In this document: positions 45,088 through 52,863 of the stretch, piece by piece
Position numbering within the stretch: position 1 is the stretch's first letter
Layout: each line of letters opens with the position of its first letter
Assembly: GCF_002954245.1 (NCBI RefSeq)
Contig: NZ_PPTG01000048.1
Coordinates: forward strand, 620,001 to 684,000
Length of the DNA stretch: 64,000 nt
Origin: Cryobacterium aureum
GTDB taxonomy: Bacteria; Actinomycetota; Actinomycetes; Actinomycetales; Microbacteriaceae
Direction: 5' to 3'
Program-made: the position numbers and the translations under genes
Notes under the pieces: generated by a model
Databases searched by the model: none
Told to the model about the DNA's origin: nothing
The model's input: the letters and a program-made list of their open reading frames with translations, nothing else

Positions 45088-46260
45088 TTACGTTCTCGCC
45101 GCGCTGTGTGTCGAGCCGAGGGTCTCGTCGAGCACTGCGGTTGCGGCCCCGCGCAGCCGCTCCCACAAGCTATCGGTCGGAATCGGGATGCCGGGGGTGA
45201 CCAGGCGGTTGCTCGCGAGACCAAGCGACACTCCGTGGCCCGGGACGAAGCCGACGACGCAGCCGACGAACCCAGGATGCCAGAGCAGATCGAGCTGTCG
45301 ACCCCCGACCTTGAGCTGGGAACGGCGGAATCCCAATGCCTGTTCGGCATCAGGTCCAGCGGCGAAAAATTCTTCCGCCACCTCCGGACGCCAAAGTTGC
45401 TCATGATCGCCGTAGTGTGCGAACGCGTCGGCGAAGGTCATCAGGTCGGGCAGCGTCGAGAACAAGCCGGCGTGCCCCGACACCCCGTCGAAGACGTGGA
45501 AAGCGTTACCGTCGTTGACCACACCGCGCAGGGGCGTGCGTCGCCAGCCGCTGAAGTCGCCGCTCTTGTAGGGCACCGGATAGGGCGTTCCAGTATCGAC
45601 CATGACGAATTCCGCCTGGTCACCGAGCGAGCTCGTAGCGACGTCGTCGGAAAGGGACCGAGCGAACTGGGTGGAGCGGAGACCGAGTGGACCCGTGACC
45701 AACGCGCCGATCGCGTCCGGCAGTGGCAGACCGGTCACCGACCCGATGATGCGTCCGAGCTGGATAAAGCCGAAGTCTGAGTAGTGACGTGCGGTTCCGG
45801 GCGCATAGCGCAGCGGATGCCGGTCGACGAATTCGAATCCCGCGTCAACGGTGTCGGCGGCGAGATAGAGCGGCTGCCATTCCCAGAGACCGGCCCGGTG
45901 TTGCAGCAGCTGGCGCACCGTGATCTCGTTTTTCCGGCCGTCGCAGAACCGTGGCAGGTACCGGTGCGCCGGGTCATCGAGTTTGAGCAGCCGATCTGAC
46001 ACCAGCCGGAGCAGGGCGGTGGTCGTCGCCACAACCTTGGTGACCGACGCGAGGTCGTGCTGAGTGTCAAGACCCAGGGGCGCGGTATCCGTCTGGCTAG
46101 TGGGCAGCGCGCGGAAACCGGCGTGCGCCGTCTGGTCAAAGCCGGGCGCGCGCACGGCCAAGGCCACACCAGCCGGCGGGGTGCTGCCGGCGGGAAGACC
46201 GGCGGGAATGGTGTGGATCAGTTGCCGGGCGGCCTGGTCGAGAATCGTCGAGAGCGTCAT
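45088..46260 (-). CDS. Class C beta-lactamase-like serine hydrolase
   Basis: A 390-residue protein of the penicillin-binding-protein/beta-lactamase class C family. The nucleophile tetrad is SVTK (Ser72, Lys75); the second motif is HYSDFGFIQLGRIIG (YSD in place of YxN); QHRAGLWEWQPLYL and GVSGHAGLFSTLPDLMTFAD are typical of esterase/amidase-like members. A late HPGFVGCVVG (H-x-G) completes the site. There is no signal peptide, so it should act in the cytoplasm. In Bacillus the murQRP cluster encodes a related protein (AmiE/YbbE), so an amidase or peptidase role on muropeptides is plausible but inferred. The start ATG overlaps the stop of the epimerase gene (ATGA). Confidence 0.87.
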   Translation of the reverse strand: MTLSTILDQAARQLIHTIPAGLPAGSTPPAGVALAVRAPGFDQTAHAGFRALPTSQTDTAPLGLDTQHDLASVTKVVATTTALLRLVSDRLLKLDDPAHRYLPRFCDGRKNEITVRQLLQHRAGLWEWQPLYLAADTVDAGFEFVDRHPLRYAPGTARHYSDFGFIQLGRIIGSVTGLPLPDAIGALVTGPLGLRSTQFARSLSDDVATSSLGDQAEFVMVDTGTPYPVPYKSGDFSGWRRTPLRGVVNDGNAFHVFDGVSGHAGLFSTLPDLMTFADAFAHYGDHEQLWRPEVAEEFFAAGPDAEQALGFRRSQLKVGGRQLDLLWHPGFVGCVVGFVPGHGVSLGLASNRLVTPGIPIPTDSLWERLRGAATAVLDETLGSTHSAART

Positions 46261-46871
46261 CGCCCACTCTCCGTTTTCGAGGGGCCAGCGATGCCGTTGA
46301 TTCTGAGGCCAAAATCCGAGTCCGGAAGCACCATGTCACCGCGGTAGCTCACGCCGCCGCACACCGGAGAGGAGTGTTGCCAGCGCCCCGCGTCGAGGTT
46401 CTGCGCGCGCTGACGATCCGCTGGCGAGAGCATGCTGACGAAGGCTGCCGCGGCGATGACGGGCTGTTTGACGAACTCCAGGCCGAGGCTGGCGTCTTCC
46501 CAGCCCCTGATGATGTCGACGGCCCGCTCGGCAGCCGGGTCGTAGAGCGCGCTGTCGACCCCGGCACGTGCGGCATCGTTATGCAGGATGCTGCCGGCCA
46601 GCTCAGCGCTCACCGCGGCGAGCTGCTCTAGAGTGCGGCCCTGCACTGCGGCTGAGAGCGGACCGGCCACGGGAGCGGCGATGCTCGCCGGGCTCTCGCC
46701 TGCCACCCGCCAGCTAGCGGCGGCTTCACCCCACCCGCTGCGTCCGTCGGAATCGACGGCCTCAACGAGCACGGCCTGAATCGCTTCTTCCCGGCGGATC
46801 GCCGTAACAAACGGGCGCACCAGCGGAACATCGACGGTATGCACGGTCGATTGTTCAACGTGGGACCTCAT
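46257..46871 (-). CDS. Internally deleted L-Ala-D/L-Glu epimerase (enolase superfamily), probably inactive
   Basis: A 204-residue open frame where the family has about 340-360. Residues 1-110 are the enolase-superfamily N-terminal lid (VPLVRPFVTAIRREEAIQAV, GRSGWGEAAASWRVAGE, ARAGVDSALYD). Then PAAERAVDIIRGWEDASLGL jumps to EFVKQPVIAAAAF and next to the extreme C-terminal NLDAGRWQHSSPVCGGVSYR. The catalytic KxK lysine, the metal-binding Asp/Glu/Asp and the second lysine are all missing, apparently through at least two in-frame deletions. Both ends still overlap neighbours by ATGA, so the frame may persist to keep translational coupling. Intact relatives epimerise the L-Ala-D-Glu released from peptidoglycan peptides. 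Confidence 0.82.
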   Translation of the reverse strand: MRSHVEQSTVHTVDVPLVRPFVTAIRREEAIQAVLVEAVDSDGRSGWGEAAASWRVAGESPASIAAPVAGPLSAAVQGRTLEQLAAVSAELAGSILHNDAARAGVDSALYDPAAERAVDIIRGWEDASLGLEFVKQPVIAAAAFVSMLSPADRQRAQNLDAGRWQHSSPVCGGVSYRGDMVLPDSDFGLRINGIAGPSKTESGR

Positions 46872-48193
46872 CGTTCTCCCCCGATCGATAAGCCGAGCGA
46901 GGCCTCGGCGAATGTCTCGGAGGATGAGGAGGAGGCGATGACGAAGCCGCTGGTCCTAGCCGTCCCAGCGGCCGCCCCGACAGCGGGCACCGTCACGGTA
47001 GGCGTCGCCCGCCAGGCCAACGAAGCGACGAAGAGCACGAACAGCGCCACAGCCGACATGGCCGCCGTGGTCGTCGCTGCGCCCTGACCAGACGACAACG
47101 TGACCGACGCTGCGATGAACGGGATCGTCGCTCCCCCGGCCGCGCCGAGCGCGACGAATGCCGAGGACGCGTGCACGGCGTTCCGCTCCGGCGTGCGTTC
47201 GACCGCGGTACCGATGAGGAGTCCGTAACACGACCCCGAGGCGAATACCGCGAGTCCCAGGCCGAGTAGAGCGATGAGGGGATACGGTCCCTGCAGCAGA
47301 GCCGCCCCGCAGAGGGCCAGGGCGATCAGCGCGGTAGAGCCGAGCGCGACGCGTCCCGGGAACACCCTGCCGGTCACCGCGACGCCCGACATCCGACCGA
47401 GGCTCATCAGCAACCAGAATGCGCTGGTGCCGAGGGGTGCCACAGCCGCGGATGCCCCGAGGTTGTGTTCCAAGGTCGACGCCGACCACCCCGAGATCAC
47501 CGATTCGGTGCCCACGTAGCAGAACAGGGCAGCGGCGAGAAACGAGAGTTGCGCAGTGTGCGCCGAACCGCCCGGGCGGGCGGCGCCGGCAGCAGCGCCA
47601 GAGGTCTTGGTGGCACCGTCGCCCGGTGTCCGGCGCGGCACCGATGGAATCCTCCGGAGGCTTGCGACGACACCAAGCTGCACGACCGCGATCAGCAGCG
47701 GAATCGGACGCGCCCAGCCCAGCATCGCCGAAGCGAGAACCGCGAGCGGCGTGACGGTGGCAACGATGCTGATTATCAGGGTGAGTTTGGTCAGGGCGCG
47801 CGGTATTCCGTCGGAACGAATGACCCGCACGGCAGCGGTGCCGGCTGCCTCGACAATGCCGAAGCCGAAGCCAGCTAGGGCGGCGCCGACTACGAACCAG
47901 AGCGGCGCGGGGGCGCAGGCAGTCACAGCTAGGCCGAGGGCCTGAGCCGCGGCTCCGGCCCGCAACAGAGAAGTCAACGAAAACAGCGCGGAGGCGAACG
48001 AGGTGGACAACACACCGACCAGCAGCCCGGTGAACAGCGCCGGAATTGCTGGGAGCAGGACAGCAGACTGCACCTCGAGGTCGGCGGCGAAAGCCGGGAT
48101 GATCGCGGGAATCACCGCGGCGGTACCGCCGAGCGCGGCGAATGCGAAAGCGAGGGAGCACACCGAACGCGTGCCGGTCTGGCTGCCGCTCAC
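46868..48193 (-). CDS. MFS transporter
   Basis: A 441-residue protein with about 12 hydrophobic segments, for example SVCSLAFAFAALGGTAAVIP, ALFTGLLVGVLSTSFASALF, LWFVVGAALAGFGFGIVEAA and FWLLMSLGRMSGVAVTGRVF. The layout is major-facilitator type, resembling the fucose/sugar permease-like branch. It sits between the GNAT and epimerase genes of the putative MurNAc locus, so it may export or import a sugar or peptide product, by inference. I choose GTG at 48193 (VSGSQTGTRSVC), which overlaps the GNAT stop as GTGA. The open frame continues upstream inside the GNAT gene. Confidence 0.87.
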   Translation of the reverse strand: MSGSQTGTRSVCSLAFAFAALGGTAAVIPAIIPAFAADLEVQSAVLLPAIPALFTGLLVGVLSTSFASALFSLTSLLRAGAAAQALGLAVTACAPAPLWFVVGAALAGFGFGIVEAAGTAAVRVIRSDGIPRALTKLTLIISIVATVTPLAVLASAMLGWARPIPLLIAVVQLGVVASLRRIPSVPRRTPGDGATKTSGAAAGAARPGGSAHTAQLSFLAAALFCYVGTESVISGWSASTLEHNLGASAAVAPLGTSAFWLLMSLGRMSGVAVTGRVFPGRVALGSTALIALALCGAALLQGPYPLIALLGLGLAVFASGSCYGLLIGTAVERTPERNAVHASSAFVALGAAGGATIPFIAASVTLSSGQGAATTTAAMSAVALFVLFVASLAWRATPTVTVPAVGAAAGTARTSGFVIASSSSSETFAEASLGLSIGGER

Positions 48194-48810
48194 GAGGCGC
48201 TTCCAGATATTACGGTCGCGGTGAGCTGGCGGGCCAGGCCCAGTTCCGGCTCGCCGAATTCGGCTTGCACTCGGGTCTCTCCGGTGGGCGTCCAGTTCTG
48301 ACGCTGGTAGAAGGCAAGCGAGGGTGCGTTGTCCCTGAAGACCCACAATCCGGCGGTCGTCATGCCGGCTTCGACCAGGGCATCGCCAGCCGCGCGCAGC
48401 AGGTGGGAGCCGATGCCGGTGCCTTGAGCAAGCGGCGAGACATAGAGGGAGTGAACCGCGCCCTGGCCGTCAAGACCTGCAACGAAGCGCGTGACGCCAA
48501 TAATTTGAGGCGCCCCTGCACCCAGTGCAGCGGTCGCTCCCGACGTATCGGAGACGCCCGGCACCACACCCGCATCAGATTCAGCGGCCGCATCCGCCAT
48601 CGCATCGGCATCCCGCTCGGCAACGAGTACCTCGCCTGGCGCCGCCTCGGCGAGCACCCGCGACCAGAGGGCGTGGGCCTGCGCATCGGTCATCGCGTCG
48701 ATCAGGTGTGCTGGCAGAACCGCCCGGTAGCTTCCGCGCCAGCAGTCAAGAAAGACCGTCACGATGCCGTCAATGTCCCCCGCGGTTGCTGGGCGATAGG
48801 CGATGGACAT
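48190..48810 (-). CDS. GNAT family N-acetyltransferase
   Basis: A 206-residue acetyltransferase. The acetyl-CoA-binding motif A is LYVSPLAQGTGIGSHLLRAA; before it lie IGVTRFVAGLDGQGAVHSLY, and after it MTTAGLWVFRDNAPSLAFYQ and RQNWTPTGETRVQAEFG, the usual C-terminal elements. The N-terminus SIAYRPATAGDIDGIVTVFL is typical of GNATs. The start is ATG at 48810, eight bases after the AnmK stop. The substrate is unknown; acetylation of an amino sugar or muropeptide amine would suit the neighbours but has no direct support. Confidence 0.88.
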   Translation of the reverse strand: MSIAYRPATAGDIDGIVTVFLDCWRGSYRAVLPAHLIDAMTDAQAHALWSRVLAEAAPGEVLVAERDADAMADAAAESDAGVVPGVSDTSGATAALGAGAPQIIGVTRFVAGLDGQGAVHSLYVSPLAQGTGIGSHLLRAAGDALVEAGMTTAGLWVFRDNAPSLAFYQRQNWTPTGETRVQAEFGEPELGLARQLTATVISGSAS

Positions 48811-48817
48811 GCCCGGC

Positions 48818-49990
48818 TCAGCGCTTCGTGTGCAGGGTGAGCGAGCGGAGCGGTTCGGTCAGCGGAGCTGGCAGCACCAGCGGGCCGTTGCCCGGTGTGA
48901 TCGTGCCGAGCATGCGCGCTCCGCGCGCCCCGGTTCCAGCCGGGTTGGTGCCGGGGAGGCCGTGGGCCGTGCACCAACCGATGAGCGCGAACGCGATGGC
49001 TTCCTTCTCGTCGGCCGGTGCACCAAACTCATCGGATAGCACTACATTGACACCGGGCAGGGCGGCGCGCAGGCCGTCCAGAATCACCGAGTTGTGGCAT
49101 CCTCCACCCGAGACCACGAGCAGGTCGATTTCGGCGCCGCGCACGTCGCGGGCCACGGTCTGCACCGTCAGCTCGGTCAGCGTGGCTACCAAATCGACGT
49201 CGCTTACGGTGCGTTCGGAGCGGAGAATCGCATCGCTGACATAGCTGCCGTGGAAGTGCTCTTTTCCGGTGCTCTTCGGAGCGGGCAGCACGTAGTAGGC
49301 ATCACCGAGCAGCAGATCGAGCAGAACCGCATCAATCGAACCGGATGCAGCGATCCGGCCGTCCTCGTCGTAGCCGAGTGTGTTCAAGGTGCGTTCGGTG
49401 ATCGTCGCGTCGATGAGCGCATTGGCCGGACCGATGTCGTAGGCGTAGAGTGCACCGTCGGTGGGGACCACCGTCATGTTCGAGATGCCGCCGAGGTTCA
49501 GTGCTGCGGGGGTTCCGGGCGATCCGGCGAGCAGCAGCGCATCCAGGAAGGAGACGAGCGGGGCGCCGTGCCCGCCCGCGGTAATGTCCCGAATGCGCAC
49601 ATCTGAGACGACGGGGGTGCCGGTTTTCTCGGCGATCCAAGCGGGCTGGCCAATCTGCAGAGTGCCGAGTGCGTGGCCGCCGTCCACCCAGTGGAAGGCG
49701 GTCTGACCGTGCGAGACGATCAGGTCGACGCTGCCGTCGGCCGCGATTGCCGCAGCCGCGACGTCTGCGAAGGCCTGCCCGATCAGGGTGTCGAGCTCGC
49801 AGACCTCGGCGAGGGTCGTCGCGGCGGGCGGAAGCGCCGCGATCAGCCGGGCACGCAGCTCGGGTTCATAGGGCGTGCCGCTGCGGTGTAGTACGGCCCC
49901 GGTCAGAACGCCGTCGGCGAAGTTGAAGTCGACGACTGCCGCATCGATTCCATCGTGTGACGTGCCAGAGATCATGCCGAGAATCTTCAT
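48818..49990 (-). CDS. anmK: Anhydro-N-acetylmuramic acid kinase
   Basis: AnmK opens the 1,6-anhydro ring of anhMurNAc while phosphorylating it, giving MurNAc-6-phosphate. The 390-residue ASKHA-fold protein begins MKILGMISGTSHDGIDAAVV (phosphate-1 motif, here with SHDGID where SLDGVD is common). It continues with VSHGQTAFHWVDGGHALGTL, ALNLGGISNMTVVPTDGALY with AYDIGPANALID, and LLVVSGGGCHNSVILDGLRA. The ATG at 49990 overlaps the murQ stop (ATGA). MurQ immediately upstream uses the product, so the pair forms a metabolic unit. No separate MurNAc kinase is encoded in the window. Confidence 0.94.
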   Translation of the reverse strand: MKILGMISGTSHDGIDAAVVDFNFADGVLTGAVLHRSGTPYEPELRARLIAALPPAATTLAEVCELDTLIGQAFADVAAAAIAADGSVDLIVSHGQTAFHWVDGGHALGTLQIGQPAWIAEKTGTPVVSDVRIRDITAGGHGAPLVSFLDALLLAGSPGTPAALNLGGISNMTVVPTDGALYAYDIGPANALIDATITERTLNTLGYDEDGRIAASGSIDAVLLDLLLGDAYYVLPAPKSTGKEHFHGSYVSDAILRSERTVSDVDLVATLTELTVQTVARDVRGAEIDLLVVSGGGCHNSVILDGLRAALPGVNVVLSDEFGAPADEKEAIAFALIGWCTAHGLPGTNPAGTGARGARMLGTITPGNGPLVLPAPLTEPLRSLTLHTKR

Positions 49991-50937
49991 TGTTCCTCCA
50001 GAGCTGCGCGTAGGTTTCCGTTGACGGTGCTCAGGCGAGCGCCGGCTTCCTCGGGGCTGCAACCGGTGCGGAGCAGCACAATCGCCAGCTTGACGTTGTT
50101 GCCGCTGGTCGCGAGTGCGGCCTCTGCCCGGTCACGACTGACGCCGGCGATGGTGCGCACAATGCCGAGGGCGCGCGCTCGCAGTTTCACGTTGGTCGGT
50201 TTCACGTCGACCATCAGGTTGCCGTAGGTCTTGCCAAGCTGCACCATCACGATGGTCGAGAACATATTGAGCACGAGTTTCTGCGCCGTGCCGGCCTTCA
50301 ACCGGGTGGATCCGCTAAGTATCTCCGCCCCGACCAGAACCTCGATGCCAAATTCGGCCGCCTCGCTGAGCACGGTTCCACGGTTGCAGGAAAGTCCAAT
50401 GCTGAGCGCGCCGAGTTCCCGCGCACGGGCGACGGCAGCGACCACATAGGGGGTTCGGCCGCTGGATGCAATGCCGATCACGGTATCGAGAGAGGTCACG
50501 CCCGCCGCATCGATGGCGGATGCGCCGGCTGCGGGGTCATCCTCGGCTCCCTCGCAAGGTGACACGATTGCTTTCAAGCCTCCGGCGATGATCGCAAAGA
50601 CCTGCTCCGGCGGTGTGCTGAAGGTGGGCGGGCATTCCGACGCATCGAGCACGCCGATCCGCCCGGGCGTTCCCGCCCCGACATAGATCAGGCGGCCGCC
50701 GGCCTTCATCCGAAGAGCGGTAGCTTCAATCGCCGGCACAATGCTCGGCAGGGCCAGCGCCACCGCTGTGGGAACCGTGGCGTCGGCGTCGTTCATCAGC
50801 GCGGCCAAGTTGCCCACCGACATCCGATCGATCTCGGCGAAGCGCGGGTCTGCTTCTTCGGTGGTCAGCCCAACGAGTGAGATCGTCGCGGCGTCGGGAG
50901 CTGCTGTTTCGGTCGGGCTGAGGTCGTGCCGGGTCAT
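49987..50937 (-). CDS. murQ: N-acetylmuramic acid 6-phosphate etherase
   Basis: MurQ cleaves the lactyl ether of MurNAc-6-phosphate, releasing GlcNAc-6-phosphate and D-lactate. The 316-residue SIS-domain protein has LIYVGAGTPGRIGVLDASEC and PPTFSTPPEQVFAIIAGG (TPGR where E. coli has TSGR), the catalytic-glutamate stretch CEGAEDDPAAG, VIGIASSGRTPYVVAAVARA and the signature GAEILSGSTRLKAGTAQKLV. It ends with a C-terminal helical tail containing GNNVKLAIVLLRTGCSPEEA. The start ATG overlaps the dppC stop and its stop overlaps anmK, both ATGA. Confidence 0.95.
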   Translation of the reverse strand: MTRHDLSPTETAAPDAATISLVGLTTEEADPRFAEIDRMSVGNLAALMNDADATVPTAVALALPSIVPAIEATALRMKAGGRLIYVGAGTPGRIGVLDASECPPTFSTPPEQVFAIIAGGLKAIVSPCEGAEDDPAAGASAIDAAGVTSLDTVIGIASSGRTPYVVAAVARARELGALSIGLSCNRGTVLSEAAEFGIEVLVGAEILSGSTRLKAGTAQKLVLNMFSTIVMVQLGKTYGNLMVDVKPTNVKLRARALGIVRTIAGVSRDRAEAALATSGNNVKLAIVLLRTGCSPEEAGARLSTVNGNLRAALEEQ

Positions 50938-51827
50938 CGTTTGCCTTTGTTTCGGGGATCAAGTGTGTCGCGCAGGCCATCGCCGAGCAGGTTGAGACCG
51001 ACTACGAGAAGAACGACGATCACGCCGGGCGCGATCATGGTCCAGGGGGCGATGTAGACCAGGGTGCGTGCTTCGAAGATCATCGAGCCGAGCGACGGGG
51101 TGGGCGGCGGTGCTCCCAGGCCGAGGAAGCTCAGCGAGGCTTCGGTGAGCACCGCCCACGACAGCGACAAAGTGACTTGAATGATGATGATCGAGGTAAT
51201 ATTCGGCAGCACGTGCCTCATCATCACCGCGATGCGGCTGGCGCCAGTGCTCGTGGCGGCCTTCACGTACTCGATCTCCCGGAGCGAGAGCACGGGACCG
51301 CGGGTGACGCGGATGAAAATCGGCACGTAGACAATGGCGATCGCGACAGCGATGGTGAACCAGTTGCGGTCGAACACGGATACCAGGGCGAGGGCGAGCA
51401 GCAACGGTGGGAACGCGAAGAGTACGTTGGTAACTCCGCCAATGGCGGCATCGGGGATGCCGCGGAAGAAGCCCGCGATAAGGCCGCCCATCGTGCCGAT
51501 CACAGTGGCGAAGGTCACGGCGACAACGGCGATCAGGGCGGAGTTCGCCACCCCGGCGGAAACGCGGGAGAACACGTCGCGGCCGAACTGGTCGGTCCCG
51601 AACAAGTGCGTAAACGACGGGGCAAGGAGCCGCGACGGCGGATCCTGAGCGATCGGTTCATAGGGCAGCAGGGAAAAGTACGAAGCGAACGTCAGGAGCA
51701 CGAGCAGGCTGACGATGATTGCACCACTCAGACCGCTGGGGCTCCGCAGTAGTGCATGGAGGCGACCGGCTGCGACGCTGCCGGTGCGGCGCGTGGGGCC
51801 GACGGGCGCCGGGGCGAGATCGGTCAT
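50934..51827 (-). CDS. dppC: Dpp/Opp-type ABC transporter permease (DppC)
   Basis: A 297-residue inner-membrane permease of the DppC/OppC type. The long cytoplasmic N-terminus is followed by SGAIIVSLLVLLTFASYFSL (first helix), the periplasmic signature PSRLLAPSFTHLFGTDQFGR, and DVFSRVSAGVANSALIAVVA. The EAA loop is REIEYVKAATSTGASRIAVM with HVLPNITSIIII, and the C-terminus has LSFLGLGAPPPTPSLGSMIF. It pairs with DppB. The start and stop both overlap neighbours by ATGA. Confidence 0.94.
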   Translation of the reverse strand: MTDLAPAPVGPTRRTGSVAAGRLHALLRSPSGLSGAIIVSLLVLLTFASYFSLLPYEPIAQDPPSRLLAPSFTHLFGTDQFGRDVFSRVSAGVANSALIAVVAVTFATVIGTMGGLIAGFFRGIPDAAIGGVTNVLFAFPPLLLALALVSVFDRNWFTIAVAIAIVYVPIFIRVTRGPVLSLREIEYVKAATSTGASRIAVMMRHVLPNITSIIIIQVTLSLSWAVLTEASLSFLGLGAPPPTPSLGSMIFEARTLVYIAPWTMIAPGVIVVLLVVGLNLLGDGLRDTLDPRNKGKR

Positions 51828-52795
51828 GAAGCGCGCACCCGGGGATCGATGAGGCGATAAGTCAGGTCAGTGAGTAGATTCACGATCACGAACGTGAGCG
51901 CGATCACCAGCACGGTGCTCTGCACGAGCGCGTACTCCTTCTGTTGAATCCCGAGCAGAACCTGCCGGCCGATGCCCGGCAGTGAGAAGATCTGCTCGAC
52001 GACGACGGCGCCGCCGAGAAGGTATCCGAACTGCAGACCGGTCATCGTGACGATCGGTACGAGAGCGTTGCCGAGCACATGCTTCAGCTGCAAGCGGCGG
52101 GGCGGAACACCCTTGGCGCGTGCCGTGCGAATGAAGTCGTTGGAGCGCACTTCAAGCACCGCGGTGCGTGTGGTGCGCATGATCGGGGCCGCGATTCCGA
52201 AGCCGAGGACCAAAGACGGGAGAAGCATCTGCTGCAGGTTAAGCAGCGGGTCGCTGAACAGCGGGGCAAAGGCTTGCCCGTTCGGATTGAAACCGAGAGA
52301 GGAGGCAAGCCCTGAGAGTAACGCAGTGGCGAGCAGAAAGGCGGGGATTGACAGGCCGGCGAGGCCGACGATCTGGCCGAGGGCGTCACGCGGGGAGTCT
52401 GGCTTCGAGGCCGACAGCATCCCGAGCGGGATCCCGATCAGCAGCGCGAGAATGATCGAGAAGATCGCAAGTTCGAAGGTGACCGGCAGGGCTGCGACGG
52501 TGAGGTCGAGAACACTCTGCTGAGCGCGCGAGGAAAACCCGAGATTTCCGGTGAACAGGTTCCCCAGCCACGAGAAGAATTGCACGACCAGGGGCTGGTC
52601 GAGACCGTAATACTGCTCGAGAGCTAGTTTCTGCGCCGGGGTGAGCGCAGCGGCTTCGGTGCCGAGACCCGCGGTGATCTGGTTACCGGGAATGGCCCGC
52701 AGCATGATGAAGACAAATATCGCGACACCGAAGAGGGTGAGCGCTGCGGCGCCAATTCGATGCACGACGCTGTTGTGGGAGAAAGTTTTGAGCAT
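51824..52795 (-). CDS. dppB: Dpp/Opp-type ABC transporter permease (DppB)
   Basis: A 323-residue permease with six hydrophobic segments. The N-terminal helix is ALTLFGVAIFVFIMLRAIPG, and the periplasmic loop contains LALEQYYGLDQPLVVQFFSW and GNLGFSSRAQQSVLDL, typical of DppB. The EAA loop is NDFIRTARAKGVPPRRLQLK with HVLGNALVPIVTMTGLQFGY, and LLGGAVVVEQIFSLPGIGRQ follows. The start is ATG at 52795 with GAAGGA close by. The 68-base gap from dppA contains a hairpin. Confidence 0.94.
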   Translation of the reverse strand: MLKTFSHNSVVHRIGAAALTLFGVAIFVFIMLRAIPGNQITAGLGTEAAALTPAQKLALEQYYGLDQPLVVQFFSWLGNLFTGNLGFSSRAQQSVLDLTVAALPVTFELAIFSIILALLIGIPLGMLSASKPDSPRDALGQIVGLAGLSIPAFLLATALLSGLASSLGFNPNGQAFAPLFSDPLLNLQQMLLPSLVLGFGIAAPIMRTTRTAVLEVRSNDFIRTARAKGVPPRRLQLKHVLGNALVPIVTMTGLQFGYLLGGAVVVEQIFSLPGIGRQVLLGIQQKEYALVQSTVLVIALTFVIVNLLTDLTYRLIDPRVRAS

Positions 52796-52821
52796 GTCCT
52801 TCGGGCATTCCCAATTGCATG

Positions 52822-52852
52822 GCGGGTACCGACGTTGTCAGTCGGCACCCGC
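52822..52852 (-). terminator. Hairpin between dppA and dppB
   Basis: GCGGGTACCGAC and GTCGGCACCCGC form a 12-bp stem with one A-C mismatch and a seven-base loop, 11 bases after the dppA stop on the minus strand. Such elements usually leave the binding-protein message more abundant than that of the permeases. I see no T tract. Confidence 0.6.
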
Positions 52853-52863
52853 CCCGGCAATCG

